Below are positions 45,068 to 53,970 of a DNA stretch of 64,000 nucleotides, in pieces; the stretch's first letter is position 1; the number at the start of each line of letters is the position of its first letter. Source of the DNA: Saprospiraceae bacterium (GTDB lineage: Bacteria > Bacteroidota > Bacteroidia > Chitinophagales > Saprospiraceae); contig JANWVR010000103.1 in the NCBI GenBank assembly GCA_025056735.1, positions 1 through 64,000 on the forward strand, in the 5' to 3' direction. The translations under genes were made by a program, and so were the position numbers. A model generated the notes under the pieces. It did not search any database. It worked only from the letters and a program-made list of their open reading frames with translations, and was not told the origin of the DNA.

Positions 45068-46492
45068 TCAGACTGCAGGTGGCGGACTGCCGTCAGGCCC
45101 GCCGGGACGGTTGGGATTTGGGCGGTTTTTCTTTTTTTTCTTCTTTTTCCGCTCGCCACTATCAGGTGCGGTTTGTCCAGAGGGCGCCGTTGGCGCAGAT
45201 TTGAGCTGAGGTGGTTTAGGCGCCTCTTTGGACTGCAGCGGCTTAGGCGCATCTTTCTGAGGCGGCTTTTGCTGATCGGGTTGTTGTGCGAGCGGCTCTT
45301 CGGCCTGCTCTAAGGCGGAGGCGAGACTTTGGCCAGCGCGTTTTTTGCGCTTTTTCTTGCGCTTCTTTTTCCGTTTTTCGATAGGCAACTCGAGCACGTT
45401 TCCGACGCTCTCGAAGTCGTGTACGGGTTCTTCCTCGTCGTCGGCTTCGTCTGGCATGGGAGGCGGGGCAAGGGCCAGAGTCTCCTCTAAGCTGGCGGGC
45501 AATTCGCCGTTTTTAATGCGTTCGAGGGCTTCCCACACCTGATCTACGTGGAGGGCGAAGAGTTTTCCTCGGTCATCGGCATAGGTGTAATACATGAGTC
45601 GTTTGAAGACATCGGTTTTGACCAAGATGGCCAGCCCAGCCTGCGTTTTAAGGCGCTCGGCCTTGTCCGGGAAGTCTTCTAAGGCATCAATGTAGGTGTC
45701 AAGTTCGTAGTTGAGGCAGCACTTGAGGCGGCCGCACATGCCGGATAGTTTTGTCTGGTTGATGGCTAAGTTTTGGTATCGGGCGGCAGCAGTGTTGACG
45801 CTTTTGAACTCGGCCAGCCAGGTAGCGCAGCAGAGCTCGCGTCCGCAATTGCCTAAGCCCCCCAGACGTGCCGACTCCTGACGGGCGCCTATTTGACGCA
45901 TTTCAACGCGGACGTTGAACTCGCGGGCATAGTGTCGGATAAGTTCGCGGAAGTCTACGCGCCCATCAGCGGTATAGTAGAAGGTGCATTTGCGCCCGTC
46001 GCCCTGAAACTCGACATCGCCAATTTTCATGCGCAGGTCGAGGCTTCGGGCAATGACGCGGGCGCGGATCATGACGTCGCGCTCCGTTTTGCGCAGTTGA
46101 TCTAAGCGCTCCAGGTCGCGCTCATGTGCTTTTCGGATGACGCTCTGCTGGCGGCTATCGGGTCGCACGCGCTTGCGTTTCATTTGCAAGCGAACCAGCT
46201 CGCCCGACAGGGAGATGACACCAACATCGTAGCCGCCTGAGGCGGACTCAACCAGCACCCAGTCGCCCGTTGTCGCGCGGGTGTGCGGTGGATTTTTGAA
46301 GAAATCTTTGCGCGCGCCATTTTTAAAGCTAACCTCAACAAAGTCAAAGGGCTCCGGGTCTTGAATGCCCATTGCCGTCAGCCAGTCGTACGTATTGTGT
46401 CGGTTGCAGCCACCGGTGGCGCATCCGCCGTTGGAGCGGCATCCTTTTACGCTATCTTTTCCAGTAGAACAGGAACATCCTAAACAACCCAT
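45068..46492 (-). CDS. ricT: PSP1/RicT-family protein with Cys-rich N-terminus and Lys/Pro-rich C-terminal tail
   Basis: Probable start MGCLGCSCSTGKDSVKGCRSNGGCATGGC at 46492 (longer ORF to 46879 overlaps holB); LGGLGNCGRELCCATWL; KLSGMCGRLKCCLNYE; tail KKRKKKRKKKRKKR...ERKKKKKKKNRPN. Confidence 0.92.
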   Translation of the reverse strand: MGCLGCSCSTGKDSVKGCRSNGGCATGGCNRHNTYDWLTAMGIQDPEPFDFVEVSFKNGARKDFFKNPPHTRATTGDWVLVESASGGYDVGVISLSGELVRLQMKRKRVRPDSRQQSVIRKAHERDLERLDQLRKTERDVMIRARVIARSLDLRMKIGDVEFQGDGRKCTFYYTADGRVDFRELIRHYAREFNVRVEMRQIGARQESARLGGLGNCGRELCCATWLAEFKSVNTAAARYQNLAINQTKLSGMCGRLKCCLNYELDTYIDALEDFPDKAERLKTQAGLAILVKTDVFKRLMYYTYADDRGKLFALHVDQVWEALERIKNGELPASLEETLALAPPPMPDEADDEEEPVHDFESVGNVLELPIEKRKKKRKKKRKKRAGQSLASALEQAEEPLAQQPDQQKPPQKDAPKPLQSKEAPKPPQLKSAPTAPSGQTAPDSGERKKKKKKKNRPNPNRPGGPDGSPPPAV

Positions 46493-46533
46493 GACTTTCT
46501 TCGTAACTCGTTTGGGTAAAACAATGCGGTGGA

Positions 46534-47634
46534 TTACTGCGGTTTTTTGATTAGCCGATGAATGCCTAAGGAGGCGTCTAAAATGAGGGCCTTGGGGTTG
46601 GCGTTTCGCTCGATATAGAAGATGTTGTCGTTGATGCGGGCGGCCAATTGGGTGATGTGCTCTAATGAGAAGACGGTTGCCATTTTTCGAGCAGTTTCTA
46701 ATTCCATTGGACGTAGGCGCGCCGGCAATTGGGGATTGACCTTGATGGCGAGCAGCTCGCGTAAAAAGTGAAGGGCGTATGTGAAAAACCTCTTCTGGTT
46801 TTCGCGGCCCAATTGAGCGAATTGCTCGGCCCAGCGCACCAATTCGACGCCGTTGCCGCGCCAACAATGGCGCAGCCATTCGACGAGCAGGCGGGCGTCA
46901 TCGCTTTCTAATGTTTGAGCCATTTGCAGGGCCTGGTTGTAGTCCCCGTCAGCCAGAAAGGCAATTTGCCGCGCCCGTTCGGCGTCAAGGCCCTGGCGGT
47001 TCTGCAGCGCTTTCGCCACGACTTCATCAGGCAGCGGATAAGTCTTGACCATCTGGCAGCGCGACAGGATGGTGGGTAAAATGGCGTCCGTATTTTCGGC
47101 AGCCAGCAAAAAGACCGTCTGGTCAGGTGGTTCCTCAATGAGCTTAAGCAGGCGGTTACCTTCTTTGCCCAGATACTCGGGCAACCACATTAGGAGCACC
47201 TTGTAACGGCCCTCAAAGGTCTTCAGGCTCAGTTTTCGCACGATGGCAACACATTCTTCCTTAGTGATGTTGCCTTGCTTGTTTTCAGCACCAATTCGTT
47301 GGAACCAGTCATTCGCGCTAAGCCACGGGTTTTCGGCGATGGCTTTGCGCCATTCGGCCAGATAGTCGGTGCTCACAGCGTTGGTCCCGACAACCGGGTA
47401 GGAGAAGTGGATGTCAGGGTGGGCCAATTGCCGGCTTTTTTCGCAGGCCGCGCAAGCACAGTCGGCAGGAGCATGAGGTATGTTGCGGCATTGCAGCTGA
47501 CGAGCAAAATCGAGCGCCAGCGCAAGCGTACCCCAGCCGGTCTTACCAGCCAGAAGCAAAGCGTGAGGAATGCGCTCCTGCTGGAGGAGCTGCCTCAGAT
47601 ACGCCTGTGCACTGTCTTGTCCGAATACGATCAT
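46534..47634 (-). CDS. holB: DNA polymerase III subunit delta' / gamma-tau-like
   Basis: 366 aa; GQDSAQAYLRQLLQQERIPHALLLAGKTGWGTLALALDFARQL; LLKLIEEPPDQTVFLLAAENTDAILPTILSRCQ. Confidence 0.92.
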   Translation of the reverse strand: MIVFGQDSAQAYLRQLLQQERIPHALLLAGKTGWGTLALALDFARQLQCRNIPHAPADCACAACEKSRQLAHPDIHFSYPVVGTNAVSTDYLAEWRKAIAENPWLSANDWFQRIGAENKQGNITKEECVAIVRKLSLKTFEGRYKVLLMWLPEYLGKEGNRLLKLIEEPPDQTVFLLAAENTDAILPTILSRCQMVKTYPLPDEVVAKALQNRQGLDAERARQIAFLADGDYNQALQMAQTLESDDARLLVEWLRHCWRGNGVELVRWAEQFAQLGRENQKRFFTYALHFLRELLAIKVNPQLPARLRPMELETARKMATVFSLEHITQLAARINDNIFYIERNANPKALILDASLGIHRLIKKPQ

Positions 47635-47721
47635 GGCCTTAGTCCTGCTCGTGAGACTCTCGCTGAGGGCTACGCCGTAGTCGGCCCCTGACCAACTACA
47701 TCTGCGCTCCCTAGCACGTGT

Positions 47722-48195
47722 TCAAGAAAGGTGCGCGAGAATAGACGGGTCGAGTGGCTCGCAGGCGGGTGGGAAAACGGCCACAAGGCGTCCGCTTTCG
47801 TCGAGCAGGTATTTCTGAAAATTCCAGGAAACAGTGCTGTCTGAATGGCCGTTTTCAGCGGCATTGGTCAGCCAGCGATACACCGGATGCGTATTCGGCG
47901 CTTTTATGCTGACTTTGGCGGCCATCGGAAACGTTACGCCATAGCGCACACTGCAGAACCGACGTATTTCAGAAGCGTCGCCCGGCTCTTGCCCTCCAAA
48001 GTCATTACATGGAAACCCTACCACAACTAACGTATCGCCAAAATGCGTGTACAATTCCTGAAGTTGTTGATATTGAGGCGTGTAGCCACATTCGGAGGCT
48101 ACGTTGACGACCAATATCTTTTTACCCGCAAACGCCGCGAAGTCTATCTCGGCTCCGTCGAGTCCTTCCACGCGAAACTGATGAATGGTACTCAT
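47722..48195 (-). CDS. Glutathione peroxidase family protein
   Basis: Start MSTIHQFRVEGLDGAEIDF at 48195; KKILVVNVASECGYTPQYQQLQELY; VVGFPCNDFGGQEPG; TVSWNFQKYLLDESGRLV. Confidence 0.93.
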   Translation of the reverse strand: MSTIHQFRVEGLDGAEIDFAAFAGKKILVVNVASECGYTPQYQQLQELYTHFGDTLVVVGFPCNDFGGQEPGDASEIRRFCSVRYGVTFPMAAKVSIKAPNTHPVYRWLTNAAENGHSDSTVSWNFQKYLLDESGRLVAVFPPACEPLDPSILAHLS

Positions 48196-48259
48196 GTTTG
48201 CTTTGGCGGCGAAGGTATGACGAAAGTTTGAATGTGCAAGCCTGGGAATATTGCGTAGG

Positions 48260-48677
48260 CCCATACGCGATATTTTTGCCTTCTGCCGCTCCTCCGGGTT
48301 GAAACGCGCTATCTCCGCCGCCTTAAAGAAGCGCTGAAAAACCCGCTTTTGCAGCGTCCGCGGGCGGTCTTGCAGGTTAGGCAAATGCTTGAGCACGTAC
48401 AAGCCCACTTATCGGACGTCGTCTCTAACGCCTCTTCGCGCTTATTGAACTTGGGCAACTCGATGTAAAGGAGCGTCAACTTGTCAAAAAACACCCGACA
48501 AGTCTGGTCTTTTAGTTGAATGCTGCACAGCACCTGCGAGTCGTTGCGATCTTCGTCGAGGACAAAATCCACGATAGCCACCAAGTACACAGGGTCCAAG
48601 TAGAAATTCCATTCGCCTTTTTTGACCTGCTGCTGGATGGGAAGGGTGGTTTCAGGACAAAAACACGGCGTTTTCAA
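48260..48677 (-). pseudogene. Frameshifted and truncated Rpn/PD-(D/E)XK nuclease-family transposase-like gene
   Basis: Frame 1: LPIQQQVKKGEWNFYLDPVYLVAIVDFVLDEDRNDSQVLCSIQLKDQTCRVFFDKLTLLYIELPKFNKREEALETTSDKW; continues in another frame as GLYVLKHLPNLQDRPRTLQKRVFQRFFKAAEIARFNPEERQKA (within ORF 47722-48408). N-terminus and C-terminus missing. Confidence 0.85.
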
Positions 48678-48759
48678 ACCGCATTTGCTGCAAACCTTTC
48701 GCCTCCATCCCTCAAATCACCCAACTCCACCATTTTCCACTTTTCATTTTCCACTTTCC

Positions 48760-49371
48760 TCATTCCATCTCCTGAATGACCTCCGTAACTTCCGGCACCA
48801 TGCGTTTGAGCATGCCCTCGATGCCGGCCTTGAGTGTAACGGTGGAGGAAGGACAGCCGCTGCACGAGCCTTGCATGGTTACATAAACGCGGCCCTTTTC
48901 GAAGGCTTTAAATTCGATGTTGCCACCATCCATCTCTACAGCGGGTTTGACGTAGGTATCAATGAGTTCCTTGACGCGGCGGGCGATTTCGCCCTCTTCG
49001 CCGGCGAACTGAACGGCGTTTTGCTCGGCTAAATATTTGTCCCAGAATTCGGCAAAGCCCTCGCGGATCACTTCGCCGCCTTTTTCTAAGTAATCTTTAA
49101 TGAACTCCTTGAGCCTCAGCATAATATCGGCCCATTCATAGTTCATTTCTTTCGTGATGGTGATGTAGTTGTTATTAAAGTAGACGCTCTTCACGTAAGG
49201 GAGTTCCATCAGCGAGTGGGCCATAGGGCTCCACTGGGCAGCTAAATCTTTGTCTTTAAAATCAGCGATGCCCCGATGTAGCAGGCGATTTGTGACGTAT
49301 TTGAGGGCTTCCGGGTTAGGTGTTTGCTCGGTATAAAGCATGACGGGGCCTTTGGCGACAGTGTTTTCCAT
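48760..49371 (-). CDS. NifU/Nfu-family Fe-S scaffold protein
   Basis: Start MENTVAKGPVMLYTEQTPNPEALKYVTNRLL; C-terminal domain VKELIDTYVKPAVEMDGGNIEFKAFEKGRVYVTMQGSCSGCPSSTVTLKAGIEGMLKRMVPEV. Confidence 0.95.
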   Translation of the reverse strand: MENTVAKGPVMLYTEQTPNPEALKYVTNRLLHRGIADFKDKDLAAQWSPMAHSLMELPYVKSVYFNNNYITITKEMNYEWADIMLRLKEFIKDYLEKGGEVIREGFAEFWDKYLAEQNAVQFAGEEGEIARRVKELIDTYVKPAVEMDGGNIEFKAFEKGRVYVTMQGSCSGCPSSTVTLKAGIEGMLKRMVPEVTEVIQEME

Positions 49372-49426
49372 GTGAATATGCGTTTTAAATGCTGCTTTAA
49401 AACAAGATTGGCAGCATTTGGTTCGC

Positions 49427-49729
49427 CTACATTTGGAAGAAGAAGGAGCCGTCGGGCAGCTCGAACATGCGCACCGTAGGGTACCGAATGAGGATATGTG
49501 GAAAGACGACGTGGTAATCTTCGGCATATATGTTGGGAGCGTCGTCGGGGTCTCGGTGCAGATTGCGCAATCGCGCTAGGACGCGCTCTGGGATTTGGGT
49601 GTCGTAGCTCAGTGCTTTGGGCCGGACCTGGAGGGGGCTGTCCTCTAAGGCTTGCAACAACGCATCGAACAGGCGAGAGAGGTAAAATTTATCCTGTATC
49701 TGCCGAGGATATATCCGCTTAAGTTTCAT
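49427..49729 (-). CDS. Conserved-looking small hypothetical protein
   Basis: 100 aa ORF MKLKRIYPRQIQDKFYLSRLFDALLQAL; codon pattern and intergenic fit only. Confidence 0.5.
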   Translation of the reverse strand: MKLKRIYPRQIQDKFYLSRLFDALLQALEDSPLQVRPKALSYDTQIPERVLARLRNLHRDPDDAPNIYAEDYHVVFPHILIRYPTVRMFELPDGSFFFQM

Positions 49730-49865
49730 GGTGTTGGCGCTTTTGCCAACAAAAGTACGATTTTCTATTGAAAAAAGCAGGTATTGGCGGGTAAGGCCCG
49801 CGGAATAGGGGGTAGCAAGGCAGGCATCTTGCTTAGTCTATTTCAAGAATTGCAGTAGTTTTCGT

Positions 49866-50387
49866 CTATCGGGGTCCGATGACGTTGCGGGCCTCCAGGA
49901 TGCGTGGCTTCCAGTAGGAGGAGGTGGTAATGTTTTCAGAGACGACTCCGCGTGTGCTGGTGCTGTGGACGACGATAATGCCTTCGGGACGGTTTTCGAC
50001 GACTAAGGCGACGTGCTGGATGTGGCGCGCATTTTTGCCGAAAACGATGATATCGCCTGGCTGTACCTGGTTTAGCGGTACGGGCGAGCCCTCTCGTGCC
50101 TGGAGGGCGGAGGCAGGAGAGACCGTGATGTTGAACTGGCGCAGGACGTGGCTGGTGAAACCGGAACAATCGAAACCGGTCGAGGGCTCTCGGCCAGCGT
50201 AGCGGTACGATATGCCGCGCAATTGGAGGGCGTAGCGCACGATTTCTTGGCGCAAGCGAGCTTCGGAGGCATTAGACGGTGGCACGCGGCTCGGGCTAAC
50301 GGCTTTGCGCGCAGGAGTGCAGGCAAGTGCAAGCAGGCCCAACAACAGACCGCCTGCGCATAAGCGGAGAACACGGGAGTGAGGCAT
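49866..50387 (-). CDS. C40-family NlpC/P60 peptidase (copy 1)
   Basis: Probable start MPHSRVLRLCAGG; GISYRYAGREPSTGFDCSGFTSHVLRQF; GDIIVFGKNARHIQHVALVVENRPEGIIVVHSTSTRGVV. Confidence 0.94.
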   Translation of the reverse strand: MPHSRVLRLCAGGLLLGLLALACTPARKAVSPSRVPPSNASEARLRQEIVRYALQLRGISYRYAGREPSTGFDCSGFTSHVLRQFNITVSPASALQAREGSPVPLNQVQPGDIIVFGKNARHIQHVALVVENRPEGIIVVHSTSTRGVVSENITTSSYWKPRILEARNVIGPR

Positions 50388-50492
50388 CGGCGAGGGCAAT
50401 TTTTTAAGGAAAATTATGAAACGCTTGTGGAACTGCTGGAAGTGTCTGAGGTGGGTAGCGGTCGGAATGACTAATTCGAATTTATAAAAAAA

Positions 50493-50519
50493 CGGTTGTC
50501 GGAGGATATCCAACAACCG
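50493..50519 (-). terminator. Rho-independent terminator for the second NlpC/P60 gene
   Basis: On - strand CGGTTGT...ACAACCG then TTTTTTT. Confidence 0.85.
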
Positions 50520-50625
50520 CTTCATTTTTCGCTTTGTAAGCAGTGCGTTTCCGTCAGGGTAGTGTTTTCCTTGCGTCGGCTGTTGGACCCTGATGGGTTG
50601 CAGCCGAGAGTGCCTCAAACGGCGA

Positions 50626-51141
50626 TTACCGCTCACCCAGCACGTCGCGAGCGAAAAGCACGCGCGGGCGCCAGTACGAGGAGGCGTGTACGTTTTCCAG
50701 CACCACGCCACGGCGTGTGCTGTGGATACAAACGATGCCGCCCGGCGTGTTCTCTACCACCAAAGCCACGTGATGAATATAGCCCCTGTGGCCAAAAAAC
50801 AGCAGATCGCCGGGCGCCACTTCGCTCAACGGCACACGCTTACCCTGGAGGGCTTGCGTACGCGAGCTGGGCGACAACGGAACATCGTACTTGGAAAGGA
50901 TGTAGCTGGTAAACCCTGAACAATCGAAGCCTCTTTCAGGGCTGCGGCTGGCATAGCGGTAAGGCAAACCAATAAATGTCTGGGCGAACTGCACGATTTC
51001 CTCGCGCATTTGAAGCATCTCAGGGTCCAGCACACGGGCTGGACGGAAAGAGACTCCCCAAACAGCAACCAGCAAAAGAAGGAACGAGAAGAGGAAAAGA
51101 GAGCATTTGGTGGGGCGCCTACTACTGCAAGAGTCGTTCAT
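50626..51141 (-). CDS. C40-family NlpC/P60 peptidase (copy 2)
   Basis: Probable start MNDSCSSRRPTKCSLFLFSF; GLPYRYASRSPERGFDCSGFTSYILSKY; GDLLFFGHRGYIHHVALVVENTPGGIVCIHSTRRGVV. Confidence 0.93.
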   Translation of the reverse strand: MNDSCSSRRPTKCSLFLFSFLLLLVAVWGVSFRPARVLDPEMLQMREEIVQFAQTFIGLPYRYASRSPERGFDCSGFTSYILSKYDVPLSPSSRTQALQGKRVPLSEVAPGDLLFFGHRGYIHHVALVVENTPGGIVCIHSTRRGVVLENVHASSYWRPRVLFARDVLGER

Positions 51142-51409
51142 AAAAAGAAACGGATTTTTCGTCAGCCTTCCTGCGGAGGAAGAACGGAAAGCATTTGACG
51201 GCAGTGAAAGAGTGAGGGGGATTAAAGAAAAAGGCGCAAATACGGAGCGCACCAGCGCTTTTATCGAAGGCAAAGGTATAAAAACCAGCAGATTAACCAA
51301 TGCTGTTAAAAAAAGTGAAAATTCTTGTAGTCCCTGAGGTATGGATTACCCTGAAATAGGGGCAGTCGGGAAGGCCATCGGCCGGAATACCAACGGTAGT
51401 TCAAGAAGT

Positions 51410-51445
51410 GCGGGCGGCAGCCGACGCCATCGGTCTGCCGCCCGC
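51410..51445 (-). terminator. Hairpin downstream of the tail-specific protease
   Basis: GCGGGCGGCAG (51410-51420) / CTGCCGCCCGC (51435-51445) with inner CCGA/TCGG; no U-run. Confidence 0.55.
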
Positions 51446-51465
51446 GGTAGGCATATGGGAGTAGC

Positions 51466-53658
51466 CTATTTTCTGGCGGCCAGCACATTGAGGCGGATCA
51501 TGTCTTGCATGATACGAAGCGTTTCGTAGAGCTGAATGTCCTTCTGGCGTTCGTTGAGCCAGCTTTCGTTGCGTGCCGTGCGGGAGGTGTCACTTTGAAT
51601 ATGCGGCAAGTCGGCAGCCAGGTTAGCAACAACGAAATCTTCGATGGGCGTTAGCATGTTTTCAAATCGCTTAGCCTCTTCTTCGTTTTTCTTTTGCTGA
51701 CGGAAGAAGGCATCCCATTGCACTGGCATGCGGGTCTGTTCTTTTTGCCGGCGAAAGCGCTGGGCGTTTTCCTCGATCTTTTGGAAGGTAGGATCGGCTT
51801 TAACGCGCTGGGCGCTCTCTTTTTTTAATTGCTGAAGTATGGGCCCTACGTTGTAAACCTTTTGAGAAAAGGTCAGCGGTTCGATGCTGGTGGCAGGTAG
51901 TGAATATTCGTTTTCTCGCTCGCCATAATCGTAATAGTTATAAGTGTCGGGCAGCACAATATCTGGTTTGACGCCGTCGAGTTGCGTTGTCTGACCAGTG
52001 ATGCGGTAAAACTTCTGGATAGTGATCTTCATCTGCCCCAGTGGCTTAACGCTGGCGTCGTTGGTGGAGTAATCTAAGTCCCAGAAGCGTTGTACCGTTC
52101 CCTTTCCATAGGTGTATGCGGCCCCTACGATGAGCGCGCGGCCGTAATCTTGCAGGGCAGCGGCAATGATTTCAGAGGCCGAGGCGCTGGCGCCGTTGAC
52201 CATGACGATAAGTGGGCCGCCGTACTGTACACGAGGGTCAGAGTCATCATTGATTTCAGGTGCGCGGTTGCGGCTTTTGACCTGGACGATAGGGCCGCTT
52301 TCGATAAAGAAGCCCGACATGCGCACGACGTCGCGCAGCGAGCCGCCGCCATTATTGCGCAAATCCAGGATGATACCTTTAACGTTCTCGCGCTTGAGTT
52401 TCTCGATTTCTTTGGCTACATCTTCGGCGCAAGAGGTTACGCCCTGAGGCGTAAAGTCGGCGTAAAACTTAGGTAGGAAGATGTATCCAATTTTATCTGC
52501 GCTCCCCTTAGTGCTGAGGAGCAATGATTTGGCCATCGCTTCTTCGGTGATGACCACATCGCGAACGATGGAAATAACCCGAATAGAGCCATCAGGTTTT
52601 TGTACCGTAAGGCGGACAGTAGTGCCTTTGGGGCCGCGGATTTTGGCTACCACATCGCCGATTTCCATGCCCATGACGTCTACGGGCTCGTCATCGCCCT
52701 GGGCCACTTTTAAAATGACATCTTTGACTTCCAGTTGTTTTTGCTTCCAGGCCGGGCCGCCCGGGACAATTTCAATGACCGTGGTCTTTTCGCCATCGCT
52801 TTGCAGGCGGGCGCCAATACCCTCTAATTTGCCCGACATGCTGACGTCGAAGTCGGCTTTTTCTTGCGGCGAGAAATAGCCGGAGTGCGGGTCGAAGACG
52901 CCAATAAAAGCATTCAGATAGCCTTCCATACGGCGGTCGCGATCGCGGCGTTGCAAGCGCTTGAACCAGCGGTCATAGACTTCGAGGGTTTTCTGACGCG
53001 CTTCGGCTTCGAGTGCATCTCGGCTCTTTTTTTCTCCGGTGAACTCGGGTTTCTCCTGCTCCTTAAGGGCGTTGTGGATGCGTTCGAGCACTTCGTATTT
53101 GAGCCAAAGTTCCCAGCGACGGCGCAGTTCATCGTCATTGCGCGTCCATTGGGCCTTTTCCCCGTCCAACTCGATGTAAGCTTCAGCAGAGAAGTTCATC
53201 GGTTTAGCCAGTATCTCGCGATACCACTGTTGGGTTTTCTGCAGCGCCTGGTCATACAGTTCCATCGTTCGGTCGAAAAAAGGGAAAATGCCGGCGCGGG
53301 CCTGGTCGTCCAAAGCAGTCTCGTAGATACGCAATTGCTTGAGATCTTCCTGAGTGAAGAAGCGTTTTCCGCCGTCTATTTGCTTCAAATAAAAGTGAAA
53401 AACCTGACGCGAAAGGCTGTCGTCCACTGCTTTGGGTTCATAGTGAAACCGTTCCAGACCGTTCAGGATGCCTTGCATCAGCCGGGCCTCTTTCTGTGGG
53501 TTTGGCGCAAGGGTGGGCCATATTTCCTGGCGATTGAGCCACAAGGCGGTACCTAACAGGCCCAGAAAGGAGAAGAGCAGCAGGGTGGGTTTCCATTTCA
53601 TGTCAGCGTGCGCAGGTTGAAAGCCGCCGTGTCCGACGGCTGTGGGAAAGCGTGTCAT
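51466..53658 (-). CDS. Tail-specific (Prc/CtpA-like) carboxy-terminal processing protease with PDZ
   Basis: 730 aa; FDPHSGYFSPQEKADFDVSMSGKLEGIGARLQ; VKGIILDLRNNGGGSLRDVVRMSGFFI; VMVNGASASASEIIAAALQDYGRALIVG. Confidence 0.95.
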   Translation of the reverse strand: MTRFPTAVGHGGFQPAHADMKWKPTLLLFSFLGLLGTALWLNRQEIWPTLAPNPQKEARLMQGILNGLERFHYEPKAVDDSLSRQVFHFYLKQIDGGKRFFTQEDLKQLRIYETALDDQARAGIFPFFDRTMELYDQALQKTQQWYREILAKPMNFSAEAYIELDGEKAQWTRNDDELRRRWELWLKYEVLERIHNALKEQEKPEFTGEKKSRDALEAEARQKTLEVYDRWFKRLQRRDRDRRMEGYLNAFIGVFDPHSGYFSPQEKADFDVSMSGKLEGIGARLQSDGEKTTVIEIVPGGPAWKQKQLEVKDVILKVAQGDDEPVDVMGMEIGDVVAKIRGPKGTTVRLTVQKPDGSIRVISIVRDVVITEEAMAKSLLLSTKGSADKIGYIFLPKFYADFTPQGVTSCAEDVAKEIEKLKRENVKGIILDLRNNGGGSLRDVVRMSGFFIESGPIVQVKSRNRAPEINDDSDPRVQYGGPLIVMVNGASASASEIIAAALQDYGRALIVGAAYTYGKGTVQRFWDLDYSTNDASVKPLGQMKITIQKFYRITGQTTQLDGVKPDIVLPDTYNYYDYGERENEYSLPATSIEPLTFSQKVYNVGPILQQLKKESAQRVKADPTFQKIEENAQRFRRQKEQTRMPVQWDAFFRQQKKNEEEAKRFENMLTPIEDFVVANLAADLPHIQSDTSRTARNESWLNERQKDIQLYETLRIMQDMIRLNVLAARK

Positions 53659-53970
53659 AGGCTAAATAAAAGCGATTTAAAAAGCGATAACAAAGGTACG
53701 GTCTGTCGGGTTTTGCCACTGGCTTGCGGGAGCAGTTTGCTCGCACAGGCCGTAAACACAAAAACGCAGCGAAGGCCTTTTTTGTGACGCTCGAGCAGGG
53801 GGTATTTTTCGCAGCCAGCATTTCATGAAAGGAAGAACACCCCGAAGCCCAGGCTAGCCACGAAAATAGAAAAACAACAAACTCAGCTACGAGGCAACTT
53901 CTCCCTAAACGGCAGTGCAAACCTCATCGGAGTGTCGTTGTATCGCCTGAGTGAAAAAATCCTCCCCGCC

